Origin: an uncultured Lachnospiraceae bacterium | GTDB taxonomy: Bacteria; Bacillota; Clostridia; Lachnospirales; Lachnospiraceae | DNA length: 64,000 bases | Reading direction: 5' to 3' | Assembly (NCBI GenBank): GCA_947164865.1 | Contig: CAMUYA010000003.1 | Coordinates: 1-64,000 of the forward strand | Shown: one piece after another, positions 27,963 to 36,662 of the stretch | Position numbering within the stretch: the stretch's first letter is position 1 | Layout: each line of letters begins with the position of its first letter | Program-made: the position numbers and the translations under genes | The notes under the pieces: generated by a model | Database searches by the model: none | What the model was told of the DNA's origin: nothing | What the model saw: the letters and a program-made list of their open reading frames with translations, nothing else

Positions 27963-27982
27963 ACGCAAAACGGATTTTGCGT
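27963..27982 (+). promoter_or_regulatory. Leader hairpin before the small charged protein
   Basis: Perfect 8-bp stem ACGCAAAA / TTTTGCGT with a 4-nt cgga loop, 8 nt before a very strong AAGGAGGTAATGCT ribosome site. It may stabilise the mRNA or gate translation. The 214-bp gap otherwise shows no gene. Confidence 0.45.
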
Positions 27983-28004
27983 AAAGCTACAAGGAGGTAA
28001 TGCT

Positions 28005-28796
28005 ATGAGTACTAATGTTTCAGGCATCGGCGGCAGCTACCCTAACACATGGGAGACTGTTAAAACTGATGATGCTTCCGTAAAGGGAGCAAAAGCCGAA
28101 AGCTCGCCCGTAAAAGGCACTAAAGCGGATTACGGCAGGACTATCGGTAAACCGCAGCTTTCGGAAAAAGCGGAAAGCTATTACAAAGAGCTCAAGGAAA
28201 AATTCGGCAATATGGATTTTATCCTTGTGAGCAAGGATCAGAAGGAAAATGCCAAAGCGATGGCAGGGAACTTCGCAAATCCTTACAGAATGGTGGTCCT
28301 TATCGATGAAGAAAAGATCGAGAGGATGGCCGAGGATGAGAATTTCCGTGCGAAATACGAAGGCATGATCGCGAATGCCGCATCGGGATTAAAGCAGCTC
28401 AAGGCACAGGTCGAGAGCTCGGGACAGGGAGATAATGTCAAGGGCTACGGGCTTGTGATGAATGACGGCGGAACAGCTACTTTCTTCGCAGCGCTCAAGA
28501 AGACTTCCGAGGCTCAGAAGGCCCGGATAGAAGCAAAGATCGAGCAGAACAGGGAAGATAAGAAGGCTGAGGCAAAGAAGGCCGAAAAAGAAGCTGCCGA
28601 AGAAAAGCTTAAGAGCGGCAAAACAAATGAGAGAGACGACCTTGAGGAAGTCGATGACGATACGGTTATAATCACCGCCAACAGTGTCGAGGAGCTCATG
28701 AAAAAGATCGATGAGTATTACCAGAATGACCGTATGAACTCGGTTAGGACGCAGGAAGAGCTGATGGTGGGGCAGCACATCGATTTTAAAGGATAA
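28005..28796 (+). CDS. Small charged protein, unknown (DUF6033-like, tentative)
   Basis: A 263-residue soluble protein with a near-perfect ribosome site, so probably well expressed. The N-terminus is Gly/Ser/Thr-rich (SGIGGSYPNTWE) and has two similar KGAKAESSPVKGTKAD units. Residues about 45-150 look globular (YYKELKEKFGNMDFILVSKD, then MVVLIDEEKIERMAEDENF). Residues 160-215 are a highly charged helix (EAKIEQNREDKKAEAKKAEK). The globular part reminds me of DUF6033 proteins of Lachnospiraceae; I am unsure. No signal peptide. It sits between the GNAT and the TPR fusion, ended by a GC-rich hairpin. Confidence 0.65.
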   Translation: MSTNVSGIGGSYPNTWETVKTDDASVKGAKAESSPVKGTKADYGRTIGKPQLSEKAESYYKELKEKFGNMDFILVSKDQKENAKAMAGNFANPYRMVVLIDEEKIERMAEDENFRAKYEGMIANAASGLKQLKAQVESSGQGDNVKGYGLVMNDGGTATFFAALKKTSEAQKARIEAKIEQNREDKKAEAKKAEKEAAEEKLKSGKTNERDDLEEVDDDTVIITANSVEELMKKIDEYYQNDRMNSVRTQEELMVGQHIDFKG

Positions 28797-28821
28797 AAAA
28801 CAGCTCAAACAAACAACTATC

Positions 28822-28863
28822 ATACCGCGGCGACTTGATATATGCAGGTTGCCGCGGTATTAT
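28822..28863 (+). terminator. GC-rich hairpin after the small charged protein
   Basis: Ten-bp stem ATACCGCGGC / GCCGCGGTAT (28822-28831 with 28851-28860) and a 19-nt loop, followed by TATGTT. The stem is strong; the tail is short for a classical terminator. Confidence 0.6.
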
Positions 28864-28873
28864 GTTAATACAA

Positions 28874-29013
28874 GAGTCAGAATAAAAAAGCGAATCGTGC
28901 TTGCACGAATGAGGTTTTTTATTATTGACTCTCACAAACATGAGCAAGTAGCAATTTCCTTGCATGCAAGGAAATCAGCGGATTGCGAATGGTTGTAGGA
29001 TTGCGTAGCAATC
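28874..29013 (+). promoter_or_regulatory. Chain of palindromes ahead of the TPR fusion gene
   Basis: Three nested or serial structures. The first is GAGTCA and AATAAAAAA pairing with TTTTTTATT and TGACTC around an inner TCGTGC-tt-GCACGA (28874-28931). The second is a 22-bp perfect palindrome centred at 28964/28965 (half ATTTCCTTGCA). The third is GATTGC-gta-GCAATC (28999-29013). The first resembles a bidirectional terminator; the rest lie 30-90 bp before the start codon and could be operator or leader structures. Confidence 0.55.
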
Positions 29014-29044
29014 TGTGTATTAACAGAGGTTAGAGGAATACACT

Positions 29045-31546
29045 ATGGACATTTCGGGAATTCTTGAAGCAGAAGATAAATTATTTGAGCAAAATCGTGC
29101 GGAGGAAGTGGAAGAACTTCTTATCGGGGCCATAAGCGTAGCGGCGGACGAGGGCGATGGCGGAGCTTTATTGCAGCTTTTAAACGAACTGATAGGATAC
29201 TACAGAGAATCATCCCGCTTTGAGGATGCTTATAAGGTGGCGGATGAGATATATTCCGTGGCATCGCGGATCCTTCCGGAAGAATCGGTTCCCTTTGCTA
29301 CCTCTCTTTTAAACATAGCCACGGCATACAGGACCGGAGGCAGGCTCGAGGATGCCGGGAATATCTATAAAAGGGTTGAAAATATCTATGCCAAGGTGCT
29401 TAAGCCCGATGATCCCCTGATGGCAAGCCTGTACAATAACGAGTCGCTCCTTTATCAGGAGGCGGGGGATTTCGAGAGCGCGGCTGTTCTTCTAAAAAAA
29501 GCGATAGAGATAGTATCAAAAAGCGGAAGAAAGTATGAGGAAGCCGTATCCCGCGCCAATCTTGCGGCCACTTGCATGCGCATAGACAGGCTCGAGGAGG
29601 GCTATAAGAACGCGGAAAAGGCGATAGAGATATTCCGGGATCTCGAGGTTTATGACGGACACTTCGCTGCTGCACTTTCCGCCATTGGAAGCTATCATTA
29701 CATCAGAAAAGAATATGCACTCGCAGCTGATGCTTTTAAGGATGCAATGAATGTAATGGAAAGCTCCCTTGGAAAAAATGCGTATTATGAGAGGATAAAG
29801 AGCAATTATGACGAGTGCCTTGCGGCGCTTTCAGAGGAAGAAGGGGCACAAAGCCGGGCGGATATTGATGCGGAGACAGACAGCCGCCGCTTATCCGGCG
29901 AAGGACGTAATGAAGATGAAGATAACGGAAGAGAAGCAGTAAAGGGAATAGATATCTGCAGGGGATATTATGAGGATATCGTGCTCCCTGCGCTGAAGGA
30001 GGCTTTCCCCGAATGGCTGGATAAGCTTGCCGTGGGACTTGCAGGAGAGGGCTCGGACTGCTACGGATATGATGATGAGATATCCCGTGATCACGACTGG
30101 GGGCCTGAAGTGTGCATCTGGGTGACGGATGACACCTATGAAAAGATCGGTGAAAAGCTGGAGGAGTTTTACGGAAAGCTTCCCCGGGAATATGCAGGAT
30201 ACAGACGTGCGCAGGATGTAAGCGGAGTCGGCAGGCGAGGAATAATAAAGATATCCGATTTTTGCAGAAAGCATCTGGGAGCGTGGAAGAAGGAATACGA
30301 AGAGATCGCATTGCCTAAGGATGCTAAGCTTGAAACCGGTTCGGACAGCGAACTTCCGTGTGAGAGTATGAACCCGTTCAGAAATGATATAGACTGGACT
30401 GCTGTATCAGACGCATCTCTTTCCGCATTTGTAAACGGAGAAGTCTGGAGTGACCCGCAGGGTATCATAACCGCACTCAGAGGCGAAGTGGCAAAGGGTT
30501 ACCCCGAGAGTATTCTTTACAGAAAGCTGGCTCAGGCCTGCGCGGAGTTTTCTCAGGCCGGGCAGTATAATTACCTCAGATGTGCAAAGCGGGGGGATTA
30601 TCTGACATCCCTTATAATGAAAGGTGATGCACTTCGTGCGGCGGCAAAGATCGTATATTACGCACAGAATGCCTTCCCGCCTCACGATAAGTGGCTGTTT
30701 AAGGGTATTTCGGATCTGAGAGGTAAAGACGCCTTCCTCGAAGAGATGATAGAACTTTTATCTATTTCCAAAGCCGGTACCGGTGCGGCGGAAGAGATGA
30801 TGAGCACCGCCAATATATTTGAGGGCGCGGGAGCAAATCTTGCCATGCTTCTATATGCCTCCGATATCATAAGTGATACGGATCCCTATCTGGATCATCA
30901 TACGGAAGAGCTTATGATGAAGAGTCTCTTTAGCGCAGAGAGTAACGAAGAGCTCACAATGGTGATAGCCAAAGCAGAATTTGCGGCGTTTGACAAGGTA
31001 CAGAATGAGGGCGGCAGAGCATCATGTCAGAACGACTGGCCCACATTCGGAATAATGAGAAGAAGCCAGTATCTCACATGGAACCGCACGATGCTACTTC
31101 AGTATCTGTACGACTTTGAAAGAGAAACGAAGCTGGGGCACAATCTCATCACCGAGAAGTACGGCCGCATGATGGAGAGCACCGCGCCTGAAAGGTATGA
31201 GGAGATCAAGGATAATTTTCCGCCACATACTGAGGAGCAGAAGGCTATCATCGAGGAAATATGCCGCATTCAGGTGGGCTGGATGGAGGAATTCTGCGAG
31301 CAGTATCCGCATCTTGCAGGCAAGGCAAGGAGTGTCCACACCTATGATGACAGCAGCTACAATACATCATACGAGACTTATCTGCGCGGTGAGATCGGGA
31401 CATACTCTGATAAAATGCTGCAGCTCTATACCAAATTTATCATAGAGCTGGCGCAGGAGGGGAAGAATCTGGCGAGGATGACCATGGAGAACAGCTGCAG
31501 GCTCTACGGGTATGAGAGCCTTGAGGCTGCGGAAAAACATATATGA
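29045..31546 (+). CDS. TPR - DUF4037 - DUF4125 fusion protein
   Basis: An 833-residue cytosolic protein. Residues 1-260 are tandem tetratricopeptide repeats (for example LLNIATAYRTGGRLEDAGNI and VSRANLAATCMRIDRLEEGY). An acidic linker follows. Residues about 303-560 look like a DUF4037 nucleotidyltransferase-like domain (GEGSDCYGYDDEISRDHDWG, with the acidic DEIS-x-DHD cluster). Residues 640-830 match DUF4125: VQNEGGRASCQNDWPTF, RMMESTAPERYEEI and TSYETYLRGEIGTYS. DUF4037 and DUF4125 members often occur as partners; here they are one chain. The reaction is unknown. RBS AGAGGAAT. Confidence 0.8.
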   Translation: MDISGILEAEDKLFEQNRAEEVEELLIGAISVAADEGDGGALLQLLNELIGYYRESSRFEDAYKVADEIYSVASRILPEESVPFATSLLNIATAYRTGGRLEDAGNIYKRVENIYAKVLKPDDPLMASLYNNESLLYQEAGDFESAAVLLKKAIEIVSKSGRKYEEAVSRANLAATCMRIDRLEEGYKNAEKAIEIFRDLEVYDGHFAAALSAIGSYHYIRKEYALAADAFKDAMNVMESSLGKNAYYERIKSNYDECLAALSEEEGAQSRADIDAETDSRRLSGEGRNEDEDNGREAVKGIDICRGYYEDIVLPALKEAFPEWLDKLAVGLAGEGSDCYGYDDEISRDHDWGPEVCIWVTDDTYEKIGEKLEEFYGKLPREYAGYRRAQDVSGVGRRGIIKISDFCRKHLGAWKKEYEEIALPKDAKLETGSDSELPCESMNPFRNDIDWTAVSDASLSAFVNGEVWSDPQGIITALRGEVAKGYPESILYRKLAQACAEFSQAGQYNYLRCAKRGDYLTSLIMKGDALRAAAKIVYYAQNAFPPHDKWLFKGISDLRGKDAFLEEMIELLSISKAGTGAAEEMMSTANIFEGAGANLAMLLYASDIISDTDPYLDHHTEELMMKSLFSAESNEELTMVIAKAEFAAFDKVQNEGGRASCQNDWPTFGIMRRSQYLTWNRTMLLQYLYDFERETKLGHNLITEKYGRMMESTAPERYEEIKDNFPPHTEEQKAIIEEICRIQVGWMEEFCEQYPHLAGKARSVHTYDDSSYNTSYETYLRGEIGTYSDKMLQLYTKFIIELAQEGKNLARMTMENSCRLYGYESLEAAEKHI

Positions 31547-31553
31547 TCCTAAA

Positions 31554-31710
31554 CGAGTCTCAATCGACAATAGTTCCGCCGCGCACACGGCTCGCGCCTC
31601 ATACCGCGACACGCAGCGGTACTAGGCGCAAACTGCGCTTCGCTTGTTTTCGCCAAGTGCCGGCGGCGCTACATGGTGCGCTCACGGAAGCTATTGTCGG
31701 TAGAGACTCG
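31554..31710 (+). ncRNA. Structured intergenic element A
   Basis: A 157-nt element with nested complementary arms: CGAGTCTC / GAGACTCG, then CGACAATAG / CTATTGTCG, TTCCG / CGGAA and GCGCAC / GTGCGC. The inner part has TACCGC / GCGGTA and a core in which CGGTACT (31617-31623) pairs with AGTGCCG (31656-31662) by one G-U pair. Element B (42896-43018) keeps CGGTACTA, AACTGCG and AAGTGCCG but has different outer arms that still pair. This argues for selected structure, as RNA or as folded single-stranded DNA. The two copies have the same orientation. The type label is provisional. Confidence 0.6.
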
Positions 31711-31759
31711 AATATAGATAAAAAAAGTATAAGTGCATATATAAACGAGGGAAAAATAT

Positions 31760-32509
31760 ATGGATAATTCTTCCGGGAGGAAAACGGCTCTCGTCACGGG
31801 AGCCTCAAGGGGAATAGGGGAGGCTGTCGCACGCAGGCTTGCGCAGGCGGGATACGATCTGGTGCTGACATGCTCCGCATCCATGGATGCGCTTGAGAAA
31901 TTAGCAGATGACATTAAGGGCAAATATGGTGTAAACTGTATTTGCAGGAGTTGTGATGCAGGTAACAGCGCAGATACGGCAAAGCTCTTTGAGGATGTGT
32001 TCGGAGACGGAAAAAGAGGCCTTGATCTTCTTGTAAATAACGCCGGAGTATCCTATGTCGGGCTCCTTCATGAAATGAGCGACGAAGATTGGGAAAAAGT
32101 TATGTCAACCAATCTTTTTGGCGTATTTTATAACTGCAGACAGGCTGTTCCCCTTATGCTTAAAAATGGGAGCGGAAGGATCATCAATATCTCATCGGTG
32201 TGGGGTAACGCCGGGGCTTCCATGGAGGCTGCGTACAGCGCCTCGAAGGGAGGCGTAAACAGCCTGACAAAAGCGCTGGCAAAGGAGCTCGCACCATCAA
32301 ATATAGCGGTAAATGCCATTGCCTGCGGTATGATAGACACCGAAATGAACAGCTGCTTTTCCGAGGAAGAAAAAGCTGCGGTTATAAATGAGATACCCGC
32401 AGACAGGATCGGAACCCCCGGGGAAGTGGCGGATCTGGTGCTGAAGGTAGCGGAAGCACCTGTGTATATGACGGCGCAGGTGATCACTATAGATGGCGGA
32501 TGGATATAG
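31760..32509 (+). CDS. Short-chain dehydrogenase/reductase (FabG-like)
   Basis: A 249-residue SDR enzyme. Cofactor loop VTGASRGIGEAVAR (about 12-25), LLVNNAGVS, catalytic Ser in NISSVWG, and Tyr-x-x-x-Lys in AAYSASKGG. The length and C-terminal ITIDGGWI fit the 3-oxoacyl-ACP reductase branch, but no fab cluster is near, so the substrate is open. ATG has GAGGG upstream. It follows structured element A and is 17 bp from the histidine kinase. Confidence 0.9.
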   Translation: MDNSSGRKTALVTGASRGIGEAVARRLAQAGYDLVLTCSASMDALEKLADDIKGKYGVNCICRSCDAGNSADTAKLFEDVFGDGKRGLDLLVNNAGVSYVGLLHEMSDEDWEKVMSTNLFGVFYNCRQAVPLMLKNGSGRIINISSVWGNAGASMEAAYSASKGGVNSLTKALAKELAPSNIAVNAIACGMIDTEMNSCFSEEEKAAVINEIPADRIGTPGEVADLVLKVAEAPVYMTAQVITIDGGWI

Positions 32510-32526
32510 GGAGATTGGCAGAGTAA

Positions 32527-34755
32527 GTGTACGGTAAGATAGCTTTTACAATACTGAATATCATAGCTATTGTTGTTATGTTCTTTACGAACAGAGCAGT
32601 CAAAAAGGTTAAAGATGTCTATATGAGATGGCTTTCCAAGACTATGCTCTTTGCTACTGTTTCGATCATAGCCAATATTTTTATTGCATTCTCGGTTCAT
32701 CCCGTGATGGCAGAGATCGCATACTGTTTCTACTTTTCATCCATCGACTGGACGATCATGTTCCTCGGAGGATTTGTAAGCATTTATACGGGACATGACA
32801 GGATCAGGGATACTATCGGCATCCCCATGCGGGTGATCCTGATCCTGGATACGCTGTCTATTTTTCTTAATATCGTATTCGGACATATGTTTGAGATCAC
32901 AGAGCAATACAGCAAAACGGGCGTGGTATTTTATCTGACCAGCCCGCATCCTCTTTTCAATGTCCATCTTACGCTGGATTATCTTATGATAATCCTGATG
33001 TTTGTATTCCTGATCATGAAGATAGTAAAAAGCTACAGCTATTATCTGAACAGGTATATCTCGATTTTTTTCGTCGTTACGTTTATAGTTCTGCTTAATG
33101 TAATATACATGCTGTTTTCCCTTCCTCTTGATATATCGGTGCTGTTCTACCCCATTGGTGTCGTGCTTATCTACTATTTTGCCGAAAAGAGAGTGCCCCG
33201 TGCAATCCGAAGTTCCGTTATGCGAAATGCCGTGCAGGTAATGTCGGAAGGCCTTATCCTGTTTGATATTGAAGGGCATTGTCTCTATACCAACCATTTT
33301 GTATCGGATTATTTTGGATTTGATATGGAGAGTTTTGACCTCTCAAAGGAACCGCTGAACTCTATTCTCGGCGGACAAACGATCACTGAAGCGAAACCTT
33401 TCTCGACAGAATATGTGAGAGAGAAGGACGGGCATGAAGAGCATTTTGTTATCACACTCAACAAGTTCTTCGATAAGAAAAAGAGAATACTCGGAGCCTA
33501 TGTTGTGATAGATGACACCACATCCGCACACAGGGTAATGGTAGAGCTTGAGAGAGCGCGAGAGGATGCCGATAAGGCCAGCAAGGCTAAGAGTGATTTC
33601 CTTGCAAATATGTCACACGAGATAAGGACTCCCCTCAATTCCCTTCTCGGAATGAATGAGATGGTATTCAGAGAATCGGATGACCCCAAAGTAAAGGAGT
33701 ATTCCGAAAACATCAGAATGGCCGGGGACAGCCTTCTTTCGCTGATCAATGATATACTTGATTTTTCCAAGATCGAAGCGGGAAGAATGGAAATAATCCC
33801 TGATTCCTACAGCTTTCATAAGGTGCTCAGGGACTGCTACAACATGATGGCACCCACGGCAACAGAGAAGGGACTGTTTTTAAATATTGAATGTGACGAG
33901 AATCTTCCCGCCAAGCTTCAGGGCGACGAGGTGAGGATAAGACAGATCCTTTCAAATCTTCTTTCAAATGCCGTAAAGTATACCAGAGAAGGTGGCATAA
34001 CCATATCGGTTTCTTTTGATGATTACGAGCCGGGAAGCATTAATATAAAGGTGGATGTGAAAGATACCGGCGTGGGTATCTCTGAAGAAAACCAGCAGGT
34101 TCTCTTTGATGCCTTCAGAAGAGTGGATGAATCCAAGAACAGAAATATAGAGGGTACGGGCCTTGGGCTTGCCATCACAAAGCAGCTTGTGGGACTGATG
34201 AAAGGAGAGCTCTCCGTCAGGAGCAAGCAGGGCGCAGGTTCCACCTTTACAGTTATCATTCCCCAGCTTGTGCTTGATGCGGCGCCTTCGGGCAAATTCA
34301 ACACATCTGCGGTGAAAGCAGGCAAAAAGTATAAAGAGAAGTTCGTGGCACCTGATGCGAAGATACTTGTGGTGGATGATGTTCCGATGAATATCAAGGT
34401 GGTACAGGCACTTCTTTCCAAAAACCAGATGCAGGTAAAGACCGCAGGAGGCGGAAAAGAAGCGATAAATATATGTAAGACCGAGAAATTCGACCTTATA
34501 CTGATGGATCATATGATGCCCGCACCGGACGGTGTCGAAGCTTTCAGGGAGATAAAAAAGGACAGTGCAAATATGGAAACTCCCGTCGTTGTGCTTACCG
34601 CAAATGCGATAAACGGAGCCGACAAGGAGTATCTTAAGATAGGATTTACGGATTATCTTTCCAAGCCCGTAAGAGGCACGGAACTGGAGGATATGCTGAT
34701 CAAGCATCTTCCTTCCGGGAAGGTGGAAATGCATGACGGTGCGCAGACAGGATGA
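32527..34755 (+). CDS. Hybrid sensor histidine kinase with receiver domain
   Basis: A 742-residue membrane kinase. About seven hydrophobic spans in residues 1-225 form a 7TM-type sensor, then a PAS-like domain (230-345). The HisKA box FLANMSHEIRTPLNSL carries the phospho-His. The ATPase has LLSNAVKYT, DTGVGI and GTGLGLAI. The receiver (620-735) has VVDD, phospho-Asp in LILMDHMMP and Lys in YLSKP. No HPt domain or output regulator is adjacent, so the relay partner must be elsewhere. The start is GTG without a strong ribosome site, 17 bp after the SDR. Its 3' end overlaps VanZ by 56 bp. Confidence 0.93.
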   Translation: MYGKIAFTILNIIAIVVMFFTNRAVKKVKDVYMRWLSKTMLFATVSIIANIFIAFSVHPVMAEIAYCFYFSSIDWTIMFLGGFVSIYTGHDRIRDTIGIPMRVILILDTLSIFLNIVFGHMFEITEQYSKTGVVFYLTSPHPLFNVHLTLDYLMIILMFVFLIMKIVKSYSYYLNRYISIFFVVTFIVLLNVIYMLFSLPLDISVLFYPIGVVLIYYFAEKRVPRAIRSSVMRNAVQVMSEGLILFDIEGHCLYTNHFVSDYFGFDMESFDLSKEPLNSILGGQTITEAKPFSTEYVREKDGHEEHFVITLNKFFDKKKRILGAYVVIDDTTSAHRVMVELERAREDADKASKAKSDFLANMSHEIRTPLNSLLGMNEMVFRESDDPKVKEYSENIRMAGDSLLSLINDILDFSKIEAGRMEIIPDSYSFHKVLRDCYNMMAPTATEKGLFLNIECDENLPAKLQGDEVRIRQILSNLLSNAVKYTREGGITISVSFDDYEPGSINIKVDVKDTGVGISEENQQVLFDAFRRVDESKNRNIEGTGLGLAITKQLVGLMKGELSVRSKQGAGSTFTVIIPQLVLDAAPSGKFNTSAVKAGKKYKEKFVAPDAKILVVDDVPMNIKVVQALLSKNQMQVKTAGGGKEAINICKTEKFDLILMDHMMPAPDGVEAFREIKKDSANMETPVVVLTANAINGADKEYLKIGFTDYLSKPVRGTELEDMLIKHLPSGKVEMHDGAQTG

Positions 34756-35266
34756 CAGTGGGGATCATGATCCCCACAACCGCCCCTATGGTATCCAGCA
34801 TTACGTCGGCGGCAGATCCGAATCTTCCGGGGACAAAGAGCTGATGGATCTCGTCGGAAGTGGCAAAGAGAATACACCATGCTATGGCCGCGATCAGAGG
34901 ATAATAGGCTGAGCCCTTCCATTTGAATTTCATCCTCAGGTATCCGAAAAAGAGCCAGGAGGCATTTATTGTAAGAGCGCCCAACGCCGCATATTCGCAG
35001 AAGTGGGCGCTTTTTCTTACTATATGATCGATGGCTGCCGCGTATTCGTACTTTGCGGTTTCGGTCAGGTCGTCATATCCGTTGACGATCAGGTGGCAGA
35101 CCAGCTTGCCTATTCTGATGGACTGCTCGGTGGATTCATAGTCCGGCCTGGAGGAAAACCATACGATAAAAAACATCAGCGCGATCCAGAGGATCACGAG
35201 GATGTAGCGCAGGTAGAGAAATATAAGGTTTTTCCAGATAGAAGAAGGCTTTTTGACTGAATCCAT
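34700..35266 (-). CDS. VanZ family membrane protein
   Basis: A 188-residue protein with four to five membrane spans. Family hallmarks: WFSSRPDYESTEQS in the N-terminal loop, KSAHFCEYAALGAL and SDEIHQLFVPGRFGSAADVM. VanZ-like proteins are linked to teicoplanin resistance in enterococci, but most members have no known role. The start at 35266 (MDSVKKPSS) is preferred to an ATG at 35323, because the longer start sits at the likely promoter. It converges with the histidine kinase and overlaps its last 18 codons in antisense. Confidence 0.88.
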   Translation of the reverse strand: MDSVKKPSSIWKNLIFLYLRYILVILWIALMFFIVWFSSRPDYESTEQSIRIGKLVCHLIVNGYDDLTETAKYEYAAAIDHIVRKSAHFCEYAALGALTINASWLFFGYLRMKFKWKGSAYYPLIAAIAWCILFATSDEIHQLFVPGRFGSAADVMLDTIGAVVGIMIPTVILSAHRHAFPPSRKEDA

Positions 35267-35415
35267 ATTCTTATTTTCCAACCCTTGACAGTGTAAACGG
35301 ATATGTAAGATCTTACCGGTCATCCATTTTCTAATATAATGTAATATTTACAAAAAAGGCAATAAAGATTAAGGGAATTTAATAAATCTGTCTGCTATAC
35401 AACAGAATCGACTTA

Positions 35416-35424
35416 TGTTATAAT
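35416..35424 (+). promoter_or_regulatory. Extended -10 promoter for the GT2-GtrA gene
   Basis: TG-T-TATAAT, an extended -10 with consensus hexamer, 38 bp before the start codon. No good -35 is present, as usual for this promoter class. The upstream gap (35267-35415) also holds the divergent VanZ promoter. Confidence 0.7.
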
Positions 35425-35462
35425 TTTTAGGATTGTGTGAACTGATAAATGGCAGATTATTT

Positions 35463-36602
35463 ATGAATGTAACGGTTGTATTACCGTCCTTTAATCCGGA
35501 CGAAAAACTGAATATGGTGGTGGACGGTCTTATCGATAAGGGCTTTACCGATATCGTGATCGTAAACGACGGCAGCAGACCCGAGAATCTGGCTCCTTTT
35601 GAGAAGGCAGCGCAGCATCCCGAGGTAACGGTGCTCACCCACGAAGTCAACAAAGGAAAGGGCAGGGGCCTGAAGACTGCTTTCGGATATGTACTGGAAA
35701 ACCGCAAGGATGTCGCAGGCGTGATCACCGTGGACGGTGACAACCAGCATAAAGCCGATGATATATTAAAGTGCGCCGAGAGGATGATCCGCGAGAAGGA
35801 TAAGGTGGTGCTCGGATGCAGGGACTTCAGCGGGAAAGATGTTCCGTGGAAGAGCAGCTTCGGTAACAACACCACCAGCAGAGTCTTTTCCATGTTCTGC
35901 GGGATGAAGATATCGGATACCCAGACAGGTCTCAGAGCTATACCTTTTCAGTATCTGGAGCTGATGACACAGATCAAGGGAGAAAGGTTCGAATATGAGA
36001 CAGAGATGTTCTTTGCTCTCAGAAAGAACCATATAGAATGGGTAGAGGAAAAGATTGAGACCATCTATATCGAGGACAATTCGGAGACACATTTTAATCC
36101 TTTCCTCGATTCCATAAAGATATACCGGATCATTTTAAAGTTTATTTTCAGATATACGCTGAGCTCACTGATCTGCTGCGTGATAGATATAGGGCTGTTC
36201 AATCTGCTCAATATCCTGCTCGCACGGACGGGAATGCTGGATGATATCAAGATAGGGACGAGGATAGGAAGGCTCTTTGTGAGGATCTTTTCGGGAGGAA
36301 ACGATTCCGTCGCACTCAAAGTGCTGATAGCGACCGTGGTCGCAAGGATCATCTCGTCCATAGTCAATTATTTCCTCAACAAGAATGCGGTATTCGAATC
36401 GAATACCACTCTCAAAAAGAGTATGTGGAAGTACTACCTGCTCTGCTTTGTGCAGATGATATGCGCAGCTGCCGGAGTGTTTGGAATGACGGCACTTTTC
36501 GGAAGCAACGACGTGATAGAGGGACTGGTTTACAAGCCCGTTGTGGATGTGATACTTTTCCTTGCAAGCTATCAGGTTCAGCAGCGCTGGGTATTTAAAT
36601 AG
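35463..36602 (+). CDS. GT2 glycosyltransferase fused to a GtrA domain
   Basis: A 379-residue protein. Residues 1-215 are a GT-A catalytic domain: VVLPSFNPDEKL, IVNDGS, the DxD-like TVDGDNQ and a TQTGLRAIP loop, as in dolichol-phosphate or polyprenyl-phosphate glucosyltransferases. Residues 225-379 are GtrA-like, with four membrane spans and VVARIISSIVNYFLNKNAVF. Fused forms make and flip a lipid-linked sugar for surface decoration. ATG at 35463 is chosen since the TTG at 35433 sits at the transcription start; there is no strong Shine-Dalgarno. Confidence 0.92.
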   Translation: MNVTVVLPSFNPDEKLNMVVDGLIDKGFTDIVIVNDGSRPENLAPFEKAAQHPEVTVLTHEVNKGKGRGLKTAFGYVLENRKDVAGVITVDGDNQHKADDILKCAERMIREKDKVVLGCRDFSGKDVPWKSSFGNNTTSRVFSMFCGMKISDTQTGLRAIPFQYLELMTQIKGERFEYETEMFFALRKNHIEWVEEKIETIYIEDNSETHFNPFLDSIKIYRIILKFIFRYTLSSLICCVIDIGLFNLLNILLARTGMLDDIKIGTRIGRLFVRIFSGGNDSVALKVLIATVVARIISSIVNYFLNKNAVFESNTTLKKSMWKYYLLCFVQMICAAAGVFGMTALFGSNDVIEGLVYKPVVDVILFLASYQVQQRWVFK

Positions 36603-36662
36603 GTTGTTGGTCTTTGTGCCCAGGCGCAGTAAGACCGGAGATTAAGGATAAAGGGATTTAGT

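Noticed and set aside
31543..31767. Plus-strand ORF over structured element A
   Set aside because: It is explained by inverted repeats of the element; codon content is not protein-like.
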